Assembly (NCBI GenBank): GCA_030530845.1
Contig: JAUMUE010000017.1
Span: 1-35,874, forward strand
Direction of reading: 5' to 3'
Length of the DNA: 35,874 bases
Source: Limosilactobacillus sp.
GTDB taxonomy: Bacteria > Bacillota > Bacilli > Lactobacillales > Lactobacillaceae
A program made the translations under genes and the position numbers. Shown here one piece after another: positions 1 to 8,346 of the stretch (positions within the stretch are counted from its first letter, which is position 1; every line of letters begins with the position of its first letter). The notes under the pieces are model-generated. The model worked only from the letters and a program-made list of their open reading frames with translations, was not told where the DNA came from and did no database searches.

Positions 1-2
1 TC

Positions 3-35
3 GAAGATGCTTGGTACGATGCCCTCGATTATTAG
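3..35 (+). CDS. 3' end of an unidentified upstream gene (partial)
   Basis: Frame 3 reads ten codons ending Asp-Ala-Leu-Asp-Tyr and then TAG at 33-35. A rho-independent terminator starts 24 bases later, which fits a gene ending here. Frame 1 also stays open to a TAA at 43-45, so the frame is uncertain. In related genomes rpoD often precedes trmK, but this tail does not look like the usual sigma-70 C-terminus, so I give no name. Confidence 0.25.
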   Translation, partial: EDAWYDALDY

Positions 36-58
36 TTATACATAATAGTCCTAATCCC

Positions 59-88
59 CCCGTGAGTACTCCTACTCGCGGGCTTTTT
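59..88 (+). terminator. Rho-independent terminator of the upstream gene
   Basis: The arms CCCGTGAGTA (59-68) and TACTCGCGGG (73-82) form a 10-bp stem with one G-T wobble and a CTCC tetraloop. A run of T follows at 84-88. Confidence 0.9.
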
Positions 89-125
89 ATTTCCGCTATC
101 GCACGTTTATAAAGAAGGCCAGATT

Positions 126-134
126 TGTTATAAT
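126..134 (+). promoter_or_regulatory. Extended -10 promoter of trmK
   Basis: TGTTATAAT at 126-134 is a perfect extended -10 element (TG, one base, TATAAT). The -35 region around 105-111 is poor, as is common with extended -10 promoters. It sits 32 bases ahead of the trmK start and just after the preceding terminator, so it probably drives trmK, the Nif3-like gene and pepT. Confidence 0.7.
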
Positions 135-165
135 TGTTTTAATTCAACAAAAAGGAAATGATTAC

Positions 166-861
166 GTGGATGCACAACATCTCTCACAACGATTAAAACA
201 AGTTGCGGAATTCGTTCCCGAAAATGCGCGGATGGCTGACATCGGATCAGATCACGCGTACCTTCCTGCATCACTGGCGCTGAAAGGGAAAATCTCCTTT
301 GCGGTGGCCGGCGAAGTGGTGAAGGGGCCTTATGAAAATATGGTTAGTGAAATACATAATAACGGTTTACAAGACACCATCATACCACGCTTCGGCAATG
401 GTTTGGATGCTATCGAACCAGCGGACAAGATTGATACTGTCGTGATTGCCGGAATGGGTGGCTCCTTGATCGCTGATATTCTAGAACGGGGCAAGGACCG
501 TCTCCAAGGCGTTTCTCGGCTCGTGCTCCAACCAAACGTCGGCGAATATCGTCTGCGGACTTGGCTGATGCACAACCGCTACCAGATCATGGCTGAACGG
601 CTGGTGGAAGAAGACGACCACATCTATGAAATCATCGTCGCAGAGCCATCCATCGTTCCATTTTCATACAGCGACTTCGAATTAACCTTTGGACCACTCC
701 TGCTCGAAAAGAAGGGTCCGGTATTCGAAAACAAATGGAAAGACTACATTTCCCGTCAAGAGCGGGTCTTAGATCAAATGGCGAGCGCAAAGCAACCACC
801 ACTTGACCGAATCAATGACATGAAGGCACGGATTCAATTAGTGAAGGAGACTTTAGATTGA
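166..861 (+). CDS. trmK: tRNA (adenine(22)-N(1))-methyltransferase TrmK
   Basis: TrmK methylates N1 of adenine 22 in the D-loop side of bacterial tRNAs, using S-adenosylmethionine. The 231-residue protein is the normal family length. Residues 24-34 (ADIGSDHAYLP) form the SAM-binding motif I typical of this family, and a second Gly-rich segment (GMGG) lies near residues 95-100. The last 50 residues are charged and helical, matching the C-terminal coiled coil of TrmK. The start is GTG at 166, preceded by AAAGGAA at 150-156. The TGA stop overlaps the TTG start of the next gene by four bases, so the two are translationally coupled, as in many Firmicutes. Confidence 0.93.
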   Translation: MDAQHLSQRLKQVAEFVPENARMADIGSDHAYLPASLALKGKISFAVAGEVVKGPYENMVSEIHNNGLQDTIIPRFGNGLDAIEPADKIDTVVIAGMGGSLIADILERGKDRLQGVSRLVLQPNVGEYRLRTWLMHNRYQIMAERLVEEDDHIYEIIVAEPSIVPFSYSDFELTFGPLLLEKKGPVFENKWKDYISRQERVLDQMASAKQPPLDRINDMKARIQLVKETLD

Positions 862-1685
862 TTATCGGAACAGAATTTATTCACCGATTCGAACAGTTCG
901 CCAGTCCACAAATCGCGGAAAGCTGGGACCACGTTGGCCTGCAAATCGGCAACCCCGAGCGGCCAATTCACAAGATGATGACGACCTTGGATGTCCGCCC
1001 AGAAATCGTCGACGAAGCGGTTGAACAGGGCGTCGACTTCATCTTCGCGCACCATCCCGTGATGTTCCACGCAGCTAAGGACCTCGATACCCGCGATCCG
1101 CAAAACGCGATGTACGCCAAGCTCTTGGCCAACAACATCACGGTCTACGCGGCCCACACCAATCTCGACACGGCTAATGGTGGAATGAACGACTGGCTTG
1201 CAGACGTCCTCCAGCTCACGGACACCACGCCACTTGTGCCAGCGGGGGAAGATCCCGTTACCGGTCAACCGGTTGGCATGGGTCGGGTCGGCAGCCTGTC
1301 TCAACCAATGACCCCAGCTGACTTTGCGGACTACTGCCGTGAACGCTTTGGCCTCAAGGGTGTCCGCTTGATTAACCACCCAGACGACGACGCAAAGCAA
1401 ATCCAGCGCGTTGCCGTACTCGGTGGGGCAGGCGGTGACCTATACCAACACGCGGTTAATGCCGGCGCAGATGCCTATGTGACTGGCGACGTGAGCTACC
1501 ACTACGCCCACGACATGATTGCGCATCATCTGACCGTAGTTGACCCTGGCCACCACGTCGAGGCAGTGTGTGAACACCAACTTGCCGAGCTTTTCCGCTC
1601 CTGGCAGCGTGAACACGATGGATGGGATTTCGCCATTATTGAAAATTCCATCAACACCGACCCATTTGATTTCATCGTTAAGTAA
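858..1685 (+). CDS. Nif3-like dinuclear metal-centre protein (YqfO/YbgI family)
   Basis: This is a Nif3/DUF34 family protein, a widespread hexameric protein with a two-metal centre; its molecular role is still debated. The AHHP motif at residues 64-67 and the distal Asp-Pro-Gly-His-His-Val-Glu segment near residue 230 supply the expected metal ligands. At 275 residues it corresponds to the compact YbgI-like form. It lacks the PII-like domain inserted in the middle of the roughly 370-residue B. subtilis YqfO. The start is TTG at 858, with AAGGAGA at 844-850 inside trmK. pepT follows after 15 bases. trmK and a Nif3 gene are adjacent in many Firmicutes, which may hint at a linked role in tRNA or cofactor metabolism. 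Confidence 0.9.
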   Translation: MIIGTEFIHRFEQFASPQIAESWDHVGLQIGNPERPIHKMMTTLDVRPEIVDEAVEQGVDFIFAHHPVMFHAAKDLDTRDPQNAMYAKLLANNITVYAAHTNLDTANGGMNDWLADVLQLTDTTPLVPAGEDPVTGQPVGMGRVGSLSQPMTPADFADYCRERFGLKGVRLINHPDDDAKQIQRVAVLGGAGGDLYQHAVNAGADAYVTGDVSYHYAHDMIAHHLTVVDPGHHVEAVCEHQLAELFRSWQREHDGWDFAIIENSINTDPFDFIVK

Positions 1686-1700
1686 AAGGAGAGAATTGAT

Positions 1701-2945
1701 ATGACTGAAAAGTACGAAGGTATGTTGGAACGTTTCCTGAAGTATGTAAAGACTGAAACGCGCTCAAACCCTGCATCCACCACTATCCCATCTGATCCCA
1801 AGGAAACTGCATTCTTAAAGGAACTGGCAGCAGAATTGGAAGACCTCGGCTTGGATAATGTCCACATCAACCCACAAAGCTCATACGTGATGGCAACCAT
1901 CCCAAGCAACATCGACTACAAGGTGCCTGTCATCGGCTACATCGCCCACATCGATACCGCGGACTTCAACGCCACCAACGTTAATCCGCAAATCGTTGAA
2001 GACTACGACGGCGAATCCGACATTTACCTCGGTGAAGACGGTAAGTTCAAGCTGACTCTGGCGGACTTCCCATCCCTGGCCAAGTACAAGGGTGACACGC
2101 TGATCACGACTGACGGTACGACCTTGCTCGGTGCTGATGACAAGTCTGGTGTGGCGGAAATCATCACCATGGCCGAATACCTGATGGCGCACCCAGAAAT
2201 TAAGCACGGCGAAATAAAGATTGGTCTCGGTCCGGATGAAGAAATTGGTACTGGTGCTGACCACTTTGACGTCAAGGACTTCGGTGCCGACCTCGCTTAC
2301 ACTGTTGATGGTGGACCACTTGGCGAACTCGAATACGAAACATTCAACGCTGCCCAAGCTGAAATTGAAATTCAAGGTAAGGAAGTTCACACAGCGGTCG
2401 CAAAAGGCACAATGATCAACGCTCTGCAAGTCGGTATTGACCTGCACGACAGCCTTCCAATTCACGATCGCGCGGAACGTACAGAAGGTCGAGAAGGCTT
2501 CTACCACCTCTACAAGATGGAAGGGACAGTTGATCACGCCAAGATGACCTACATCATCCGTGACCACGACCGTGAAGTCTTTGAAGAACGTAAGCACCTG
2601 CTCGAACGGATCGTCGCAGGACTCAACGCTGAATTAGGCGAAGAACGTGTCACGATGAAGTTGTACGACCAATACTACAACTTGAAAGACGCTCTCGATG
2701 GCCACATGGAAGTTGTTGACATGGCTAAGCAAGCGATGGAAGAATTGGGCATCAAGCCAGACATCTACCCAGTTCGTGGTGGTACTGACGGTTCCAAGAT
2801 TTCTTACATGGGCTTACCAACTCCAAACCTGTTCGCGGGTGGGGAAAACATGCACAGCCGCTTCGAATACGTTTCACTGCAAACGATGGAAAAGGCGGTT
2901 GACGTACTGCTCAAGATTAACGAACTCAACTTACAAAATAAGTAA
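1701..2945 (+). CDS. pepT: Peptidase T (tripeptide aminopeptidase)
   Basis: PepT is a cytoplasmic zinc aminopeptidase of the M20B family that removes the N-terminal residue from tripeptides, feeding peptide-derived amino acids to the auxotrophic lactobacilli. Its 414 residues match the family. Visible metal-site motifs are AHIDTAD (His83, Asp85), GADDKSG (Asp146/Asp147), the [12 protein letters not shown] segment near 175, the Asp in VDGG near 200, and the late His in [13 protein letters not shown]. The start is ATG at 1701 with AAAGGAGAG at 1686-1694. It ends just before a strong bidirectional terminator and is probably the last gene of the trmK operon. Confidence 0.95.
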   Translation: MTEKYEGMLERFLKYVKTETRSNPASTTIPSDPKETAFLKELAAELEDLGLDNVHINPQSSYVMATIPSNIDYKVPVIGYIAHIDTADFNATNVNPQIVEDYDGESDIYLGEDGKFKLTLADFPSLAKYKGDTLITTDGTTLLGADDKSGVAEIITMAEYLMAHPEIKHGEIKIGLGPDEEIGTGADHFDVKDFGADLAYTVDGGPLGELEYETFNAAQAEIEIQGKEVHTAVAKGTMINALQVGIDLHDSLPIHDRAERTEGREGFYHLYKMEGTVDHAKMTYIIRDHDREVFEERKHLLERIVAGLNAELGEERVTMKLYDQYYNLKDALDGHMEVVDMAKQAMEELGIKPDIYPVRGGTDGSKISYMGLPTPNLFAGGENMHSRFEYVSLQTMEKAVDVLLKINELNLQNK

Positions 2946-2946
2946 A

Positions 2947-2984
2947 AAATAGAGGCCAAGGATTTAATTCCTTGACCTCTATTT
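2947..2984. terminator. Bidirectional terminator between pepT and the DUF2929-like gene
   Basis: The arms AAATAGAGGCCAAGGA (2947-2962) and TCCTTGACCTCTATTT (2969-2984) pair over 16 positions with one C-A mismatch around a six-base loop. An A-rich run on the left gives a T-run on the minus strand, and ATTTATTA follows on the right. It therefore serves both converging genes. Confidence 0.88.
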
Positions 2985-2996
2985 ATTAGAATTATA

Positions 2997-3191
2997 TTAA
3001 TCTTTATTAGCAGGATCAGCCTTGCCGGTAATAGCATTGATGCAGTTGACTGCAATCAGTGCGAAGACAACGCCAATAATTGCTACTAACTTGTAATCTG
3101 GTGTCATCCCTTCAAGTTGGGAAGTGATGTATGCCAGCACTTCAGCGAGGATAATTCCCCAAATTGCGGCAATAATGTTCTTAGACAGCAT
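2997..3191 (-). CDS. Small membrane protein, DUF2929 / YjzD-like
   Basis: A 64-residue protein with two hydrophobic segments (about residues 5-24 and 33-52), joined by a short polar loop and ending in a charged tail. Size, topology and the Trp-Gly-Ile-Ile-Leu-Ala-Glu pattern in the first segment resemble the DUF2929 family (B. subtilis YjzD), whose function is unknown. A good ribosome binding site, AGAGGGGA, lies just upstream of the ATG on the minus strand. It is transcribed divergently from dnaE and converges on pepT. The family assignment is from memory of the pattern, not a search. Confidence 0.75.
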   Translation of the reverse strand: MLSKNIIAAIWGIILAEVLAYITSQLEGMTPDYKLVAIIGVVFALIAVNCINAITGKADPANKD

Positions 3192-3218
3192 AAAAATTCA
3201 TCCCCTCTATAGGACTTT

Positions 3219-3227
3219 ATTCTATCA
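3219..3227 (-). promoter_or_regulatory. Extended -10 promoter of the DUF2929-like gene
   Basis: On the minus strand the sequence TGATAGAAT is an extended -10 element, with TAGAAT the complement of 3219-3224. It lies about 28 bases ahead of the start codon at 3191. The -35 candidate TTATCT (complement of 3242-3247) is weak. Confidence 0.45.
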
Positions 3228-3264
3228 CACTTGAATAATAAAGATAATCAATTACAGGATATTT

Positions 3265-3273
3265 TGATATAAT
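3265..3273 (+). promoter_or_regulatory. Extended -10 promoter of dnaE
   Basis: TGATATAAT at 3265-3273 is a perfect extended -10 element. No good -35 is visible 17 bases upstream. The leader to the TTG start at 3298 would be short, under 20 bases, just enough for the ribosome binding site. Confidence 0.6.
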
Positions 3274-3297
3274 TTCAAAAGGAAAGGAGTGTCACGG

Positions 3298-6200
3298 TTG
3301 AAGTATGTACCACTACAAGTTCATAGTTGCTTTAGTCTTTTGAAGAGTCCAATTCGGATTAACGACCTCGTGCAGACTGCATTAGACCGGGGATACTCAG
3401 CATTAGCTTTGACGGATCAAAATGTGCTATACGGCGCGGTTGATTTTTACAATGCGGCCAAGAAGGCGGGAATCAAGCCGTTGATTGGTTTGGAAATTAT
3501 CATTCAGGTGGACAACGCCGACGGTACCCGTGTCGCTATTACCTTAATCGCAAAGACGCAGATTGGTTACCAACATCTGATGGACCTGTCGACACTGCAG
3601 CAGACGCGTGAACGGGACCAGTTGCCACTGACGATCACTGACATTTCACCATACCTATCTGACCTGGTCATGATCATCCCCGCACAGTCAGGACTATTAA
3701 ACCTGCTTTTGCAAGGCGACTCCTGGCTCACAGAATTCACGGTGCCACTGCGCGCAGAATCGCTTTATCTCGGTGTGAACCTCCAGCTCGACACCGTCCA
3801 ACGCCAATCACTGCAGAAGTTTGCCGATGACCACCAGCTCGGCGTGGTTGCGACGACACCGGTGGAATACCTGAACTCCACGGACCTGTTCGCTACCAAG
3901 ACGTTGCAAGCCATCGGACAGGGTGCCCAGCTCGAAGACATCGAAGCCCAGTCCAAAGCGCGGGGAAGCCACTTCCTCGCTGAAGAATCCCAGGTAGCTG
4001 CCGAATACGAGCGGGCGGGGATGTCAGAAGCACTCGCTAACACTGTCAAGATTGCGAAAGAGTGCAACGTCGAGATGAAGTTCTCCGAGCCGGTCTTGCC
4101 GAAGTTTGCGACGCCGGATGGACTAACTGCGGGCCAATACCTGCGCAAGCTATGTTTGAAGGGCCTGTCGCAGCGCAACCTGGCACCTGGATTTACCAGC
4201 GAAGACTACATGAAACGGCTCAACCGCGAGCTCAAAGTCATCCACGAGATGGGCTTTGACGACTACTTCCTGATCGTCTGGGACGTCATGAATTTTGCCC
4301 ACCAACACCAGATCACAACTGACCCTGGGCGTGGATCGGCAGCCGGATCACTGGTCGCATACGCCTTGGCCATCACCGAGGTCGACCCACTCGAGTACCA
4401 GCTGCTCTTTGAACGGTTTCTCAACCCCGAGCGTGCGCAGATGCCGGATATCGACTTGGATATTCCAGACAACCGCCGGGAAGAAGTGCTGGCTTATGTT
4501 CACGAGAAGTACGGCCACAAGCGGGTTGCCCAGATCATCACGTTCGGGACCCTGGCATCTAAGCAGGTGATTCGTGACCTGACGCGTGTCTTTGATCTGA
4601 GTCGCTACGAAGCTGATTCTCTGACTGACGCGCTGCCACGGACGATCCAGTCTTCCCTGCGTGACACCTTGGCAGAATCTCAGCGCCTGCAGAATTTACT
4701 CAATGACCAGCCAAAGTTAAAACTACTGTATGATGTTGCCCAACGCCTCGAGGGCCTGCCACGACACTACTCGATTCACGCTGCCGGTATTGTCTTATCC
4801 GAACAGCCTCTGCACGAGATCGTGCCACTGCAGACGGGGAGTGAAGGGATCTTGATGACCCAATTCCCTAAGGACACCGTTGAAGCACTTGGTCTGTTGA
4901 AGATGGATTTCCTGGGCCTGCGCAACCTGTCGATTATGGACAACACGATCCAGGAGATCCGCAAGCGCCAGCCTAACTTCGACCTCCGTCAGGTGAAGTT
5001 CAACGACCCTGCGACCATCAAGCTCTTCCAAGATGGGCTAACAGACGGGATCTTCCAGTTCGAGTCGACAGGGATCCGCAACGTCTTGACGAGCCTGCGT
5101 CCGGACCGCTTTGAAGATATCGTTGCTGTCAATGCGCTGTATCGGCCAGGTCCAATGGAAAATATCCCACACTTCATCGCCAGAAAGCACGGTCAAGAAG
5201 CGGTCAAGCTACCTGATCCATCCCTGGAACCAATCCTGGGGAAGACTTACGGGATTTTGGTTTACCAGGAACAAGTCATGCAGCTGGCATCTGCCATGGC
5301 CGGATTCACGCTGGGCGAGGCCGATCTCCTGCGTCGTGCGATGAGTAAGAAGAAAAAGCAGACGATGGAGAGCATGCGTGCAAAGTTCTTACAAGGCGCA
5401 GCGCAGAAGGGGTATCCTACACAACTGGCCACCCAGGTCTTTAATTACATCGACCAGTTCGCCAACTACGGGTTCAACCGCTCCCACGCCGTCGCTTACT
5501 CGATGATGGCATTCCAGATGGCTTACCTGAAGTGTCATTTTCCTGCCGAATTCTATACGTCACTGCTCAATGCCGAGTCTAACGTGGCTAAATTGCGCCA
5601 GCACATCACCAATGCACAAAAGCTGGGGCTGAATATTCACGGTCCCCGGATCAACCAGAGTCAAGCGGGCTTCACCGAACAGGATTCACAGATCTACTTC
5701 GGCTTTTCTGCCATCAAGGGGAACCGGCGCGACTTCACAGCTGAGATCCTGCGCGAGCGTGAAGAAAATTGCGACTTCAAAGATATCAAGGATTTCGTCA
5801 ACCGGATGCCGGAGCAGATGCTGCATGAATCATACATCGAGCCGCTGATCTACGTCGGTGCGTTTGATGGCCTCGGATACAACCGGGCGGAAATGATCAA
5901 TGCCTTGCCGGGCCTGCTGTCAGGGGTGCAACTCTTTGGTAAAACCGATGATCCGTCACTGCTGACCAAGATCGCGGAATCCAAGGAATATTCACTGACT
6001 GAGCGCCTAGCCAAGGAGAGCGAGTATCTCGGCGTCTACTTATCCGGGCACCCCGTGAGTCAATTCTCACAGCTGGCTACCCGGGTCGGTGCAATTCACG
6101 TCAACCAGATGCGGCCAAATCAAAAGGTCACGCTGATCATTTTCACCAACCGTATCAAGACGATCCACACCAAGAAGGATCACCGTCAAATGGCCTTCGT

Positions 6201-6633
6201 CAGTGGTTCGGACGAGACGGGAATTGCTGAAGTGACGGTCTTCCCAAAGCAATTTAATCAGTACAGCGACTTGCTCGATCATAATAAGGTGCTGGTAATT
6301 ACCGGTCGGACCGAGGAACGTCAAGGACATGGGACGCAATTGATCGCGCAAACCATCCAAGATGCAGGGCAATTGCGCAATAAGTTGTTGCCAACCATGC
6401 GCTGGGTTTTGCGGGTCGATTCGGAGCATAACAATCCAGAATTTTTGAACAGCTTGCGCCAATTCATGACCGCTCACAAGGGAAACGTACCAGTTTTGCT
6501 CTACTATCCAGACAGTGACGAGAAAATATTAGAGCCAACTAAACGCTGGATGAATACACAGCGGGGTACTGAGGCCGGTTTGTGCCAGATTTTAGGCAAA
6601 GAAAACGTTGTCTTACAAAAGCTTGAAAATTAG
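3298..6633 (+). CDS. dnaE: DNA polymerase III subunit alpha, DnaE
   Basis: DnaE is the second replicative C-family polymerase of Firmicutes; it extends RNA primers and hands over to PolC, and also takes part in lesion bypass. The protein has about 1111 residues, usual for Gram-positive DnaE. In order: a PHP domain (roughly residues 3-200, with the expected opening VPLQVHSCFSLL); the polymerase palm with GRGSAAGSLVAYA near 350 and the catalytic aspartates in PDIDLDIPDN near 384-388; finger and helix-hairpin-helix regions; and a C-terminal OB-fold from about 940. I chose TTG at 3298 because AAGGAG at 3284-3289 is correctly spaced for it. An upstream GTG at 3289 lies on the ribosome binding site itself. 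pfkA, which normally follows in homofermentative relatives, is absent. Confidence 0.95.
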   Translation: MKYVPLQVHSCFSLLKSPIRINDLVQTALDRGYSALALTDQNVLYGAVDFYNAAKKAGIKPLIGLEIIIQVDNADGTRVAITLIAKTQIGYQHLMDLSTLQQTRERDQLPLTITDISPYLSDLVMIIPAQSGLLNLLLQGDSWLTEFTVPLRAESLYLGVNLQLDTVQRQSLQKFADDHQLGVVATTPVEYLNSTDLFATKTLQAIGQGAQLEDIEAQSKARGSHFLAEESQVAAEYERAGMSEALANTVKIAKECNVEMKFSEPVLPKFATPDGLTAGQYLRKLCLKGLSQRNLAPGFTSEDYMKRLNRELKVIHEMGFDDYFLIVWDVMNFAHQHQITTDPGRGSAAGSLVAYALAITEVDPLEYQLLFERFLNPERAQMPDIDLDIPDNRREEVLAYVHEKYGHKRVAQIITFGTLASKQVIRDLTRVFDLSRYEADSLTDALPRTIQSSLRDTLAESQRLQNLLNDQPKLKLLYDVAQRLEGLPRHYSIHAAGIVLSEQPLHEIVPLQTGSEGILMTQFPKDTVEALGLLKMDFLGLRNLSIMDNTIQEIRKRQPNFDLRQVKFNDPATIKLFQDGLTDGIFQFESTGIRNVLTSLRPDRFEDIVAVNALYRPGPMENIPHFIARKHGQEAVKLPDPSLEPILGKTYGILVYQEQVMQLASAMAGFTLGEADLLRRAMSKKKKQTMESMRAKFLQGAAQKGYPTQLATQVFNYIDQFANYGFNRSHAVAYSMMAFQMAYLKCHFPAEFYTSLLNAESNVAKLRQHITNAQKLGLNIHGPRINQSQAGFTEQDSQIYFGFSAIKGNRRDFTAEILREREENCDFKDIKDFVNRMPEQMLHESYIEPLIYVGAFDGLGYNRAEMINALPGLLSGVQLFGKTDDPSLLTKIAESKEYSLTERLAKESEYLGVYLSGHPVSQFSQLATRVGAIHVNQMRPNQKVTLIIFTNRIKTIHTKKDHRQMAFVSGSDETGIAEVTVFPKQFNQYSDLLDHNKVLVITGRTEERQGHGTQLIAQTIQDAGQLRNKLLPTMRWVLRVDSEHNNPEFLNSLRQFMTAHKGNVPVLLYYPDSDEKILEPTKRWMNTQRGTEAGLCQILGKENVVLQKLEN

Positions 6634-6666
6634 AAAATAATGAGAAAATGTACCGTTTATTTCTAA

Positions 6667-6680
6667 TGATATCGCTTACA
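6667..6680 (+). promoter_or_regulatory. Catabolite-responsive element (cre) upstream of pyk
   Basis: TGATATCGCTTACA matches the CcpA consensus TGWAANCGNTNWCA at all but one position. It lies about 24 bases upstream of the -35 region of the pyk promoter. From that position CcpA activates rather than represses glycolytic genes in other lactic acid bacteria. Confidence 0.72.
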
Positions 6681-6703
6681 AAACGTTTTTTGCCTTAAAA
6701 TTA

Positions 6704-6732
6704 CAGACATGATTTTTGAAAAGTGCTATTAT
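6704..6732 (+). promoter_or_regulatory. Promoter of pyk
   Basis: CAGACA (6704-6709, four matches to TTGACA), a 17-base spacer and TATTAT (6727-6732) preceded by TGC make a good extended -10 promoter. It implies a leader of about 65 bases before the pyk ATG at 6806. Confidence 0.65.
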
Positions 6733-6805
6733 ACAAATGTGCAAACGAGGTATGCAAAATGGCAGACCGTTGTTGAAGCATAAATGTAAAAGGAGAGATT
6801 CATTT

Positions 6806-8227
6806 ATGAAGAAAACCAAGATTGTAAGTACACTTGGTCCTGCAAGTAGCGATGTAGAAACCATCTCTAAGTTGATTGAAGCGGGTGCTAACGTATTCCG
6901 TTTCAACTTCTCACACGGTGACCACCCAGAACACCAAGGTCGGATGGACAACGTTAAGAAGGCCGAAGAAATCACTGGTAAGCACGTTGGTCTCGTGCTT
7001 GATACTAAGGGTGCTGAAATTCGTACTACTGTTCAAAAAGAAGGTAAGATCGAATTCAACATTGGTGATGAAGTACGTATCTCAATGGATGACTCAGTTG
7101 AAGGTACTAAGGAAAAGATCGCCGTTACCTACCCAGGTCTTTACGACGATACTCACGTTGGTGGCCACGTTCTCTTTGACGATGGTCTTATCGACATGTT
7201 GATCGAAGAAAAGGACGAGGCTAACCGCGAATTAGTATGTAAGGTACAAAACCACGGTTTACTTGGTTCACGTAAGGGTGTTAACGCACCAGGTGTTTCA
7301 ATCAACCTTCCAGGTATTACTGAAAAGGATTCTAGTGATATTCGTTTCGGTTGTGACAACAACATCAACTTCATCTCAGCTTCATTCGTTCGTAAGCCAC
7401 AAGACGTTGAAGACATTCGTGCACTTCTCCGTGAAAAGAACATGGAAGACGTTCAAATCTTCCCTAAGATCGAATCACAAGAAGGTATCGACAACTTCGA
7501 AGCTATCATCGAAGTATCTGATGGTTTGATGGTTCCTCGTGGTGACATGGGTGTTGAAATTCCAGCTGAAAACGTTCCTATCGTTCAGAAGCACATGATC
7601 AAGCGTTGTAACGAATTAGGTAAGCCAGTTATCACTGCTACCCAAATGCTTGACTCAATGGAAGAAAACCCACGTCCTACTCGTGCCGAAGTTTCTGACG
7701 TTGCCAACGCCGTATTTGACGGTACTGACGCAACTATGCTTTCTGGTGAAAGTGCCAACGGTGACTACCCTGTAGAAGCTGTTGCTACTATGAACGCCAT
7801 CGACATCAAGGCTGAAAACCACCTTTGGGAATTCGGTCGTGAAACTTTCGACTGGGACAAGTCAGACGTTACTGAAACTCTTGGTTCAGCAGTTGCCAAC
7901 GCAGCCCGTGACCTTGATATTCACACTATCGTTGCTTACACTGACTCCGGCTACACTGCTCGGATGATTTCTAAGTACCGTCCAAACGCTGACATCGTTG
8001 CCCTTACTCCAAACGAACGTGTTGAACGCGGTCTTATGATCAACTGGGGTGTACAACCATACCAAATCGATGCTATTACTGACACCGACAAGGTATTCGA
8101 AGTTGCTGCACAAAAGGCAGTTGAACTTGGCTTTGCTAAGAAGGGTGACAACATCATCGTCGTAGCTGGTGTTCCTCTGGGTGTACCAGGTACTACTAAC
8201 ATGATGCGTGTTAAGCACATCGACTAA
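6806..8227 (+). CDS. pyk: Pyruvate kinase
   Basis: Pyruvate kinase converts phosphoenolpyruvate and ADP to pyruvate and ATP, the last ATP-forming step of lower glycolysis. The start is ATG at 6806, set by AAAGGAGAG at 6788-6796 and by the family opening KKTKIVSTLGPAS; the open frame extends upstream only by chance. This gives 473 residues. Visible motifs include FRFNFSHG near residue 33 (phosphate and K+ binding), VLDTKGAEIR, the Mg2+/PEP motif MVPRGDMGVEIP near 245 and TATQMLDSM. It lacks the extra C-terminal PEP-utiliser-like domain found in the longer (about 585-residue) enzymes of homofermentative lactobacilli. Codon use is strongly biased (mostly CGT, GGT, GTT), as expected for high expression. 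It has its own promoter, cre site and terminator. Confidence 0.96.
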   Translation: MKKTKIVSTLGPASSDVETISKLIEAGANVFRFNFSHGDHPEHQGRMDNVKKAEEITGKHVGLVLDTKGAEIRTTVQKEGKIEFNIGDEVRISMDDSVEGTKEKIAVTYPGLYDDTHVGGHVLFDDGLIDMLIEEKDEANRELVCKVQNHGLLGSRKGVNAPGVSINLPGITEKDSSDIRFGCDNNINFISASFVRKPQDVEDIRALLREKNMEDVQIFPKIESQEGIDNFEAIIEVSDGLMVPRGDMGVEIPAENVPIVQKHMIKRCNELGKPVITATQMLDSMEENPRPTRAEVSDVANAVFDGTDATMLSGESANGDYPVEAVATMNAIDIKAENHLWEFGRETFDWDKSDVTETLGSAVANAARDLDIHTIVAYTDSGYTARMISKYRPNADIVALTPNERVERGLMINWGVQPYQIDAITDTDKVFEVAAQKAVELGFAKKGDNIIVVAGVPLGVPGTTNMMRVKHID

Positions 8228-8247
8228 TCTTAATTAGTTAATACTTT

Positions 8248-8279
8248 AAGAGCTAGACTTTCGGGTCCGGCTCTTTTTT
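8248..8279 (+). terminator. Rho-independent terminator of pyk
   Basis: AAGAGCTAGACT (8248-8259) pairs with GGTCCGGCTCTT (8264-8275) with wobbles and one mismatch, around a TTCG loop. A six-T run follows. Confidence 0.85.
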
Positions 8280-8293
8280 ATGTGGTCAAAATT

Positions 8294-8299
8294 TATAAT
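8294..8299 (+). promoter_or_regulatory. -10 box for the cvfB-xerD-ribT-scpAB-rluB operon
   Basis: A consensus TATAAT stands 48 bases ahead of the cvfB start, just after the pyk terminator. No convincing -35 is seen. It is the only clear promoter signal before the six-gene run ending at 12538. Confidence 0.4.
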
Positions 8300-8315
8300 G
8301 CCGTGTAAAATGGTA

Positions 8316-8330
8316 TTTAGTATTACTAAA
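8316..8330. repeat. 15-bp 7-1-7 palindrome, possible operator
   Basis: TTTAGTA and TACTAAA flank a single T, giving a perfect inverted repeat with one central base. It lies about 10-24 bases downstream of the expected transcription start and 16 bases ahead of the cvfB ATG. The form suits a dimeric repressor site; the regulator is not known. Confidence 0.45.
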
Positions 8331-8346
8331 AAGAACGGGGTATAAA

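Noticed and set aside
834-1400. Minus-strand open frame of 188 codons opposite the Nif3-like gene
   Set aside because: No start signal and no recognisable domain; the plus-strand gene carries conserved metal-site motifs.
1881-2597. Long minus-strand open frame (238 codons) opposite pepT
   Set aside because: Its product is low in normal sequence features and pepT on the other strand is unambiguous; it is a shadow of biased codon use.
6716-6805. Upstream extension of pyk by 30 codons
   Set aside because: It starts inside the promoter and would place the -10 in the coding region; AAAGGAGAG and family length set the start at 6806.
8316-8330. PerR or Fur box ahead of cvfB
   Set aside because: The 7-1-7 geometry fits but the half-site TTTAGTA does not match TTATAAT or TGATAAT, so no regulator is named.
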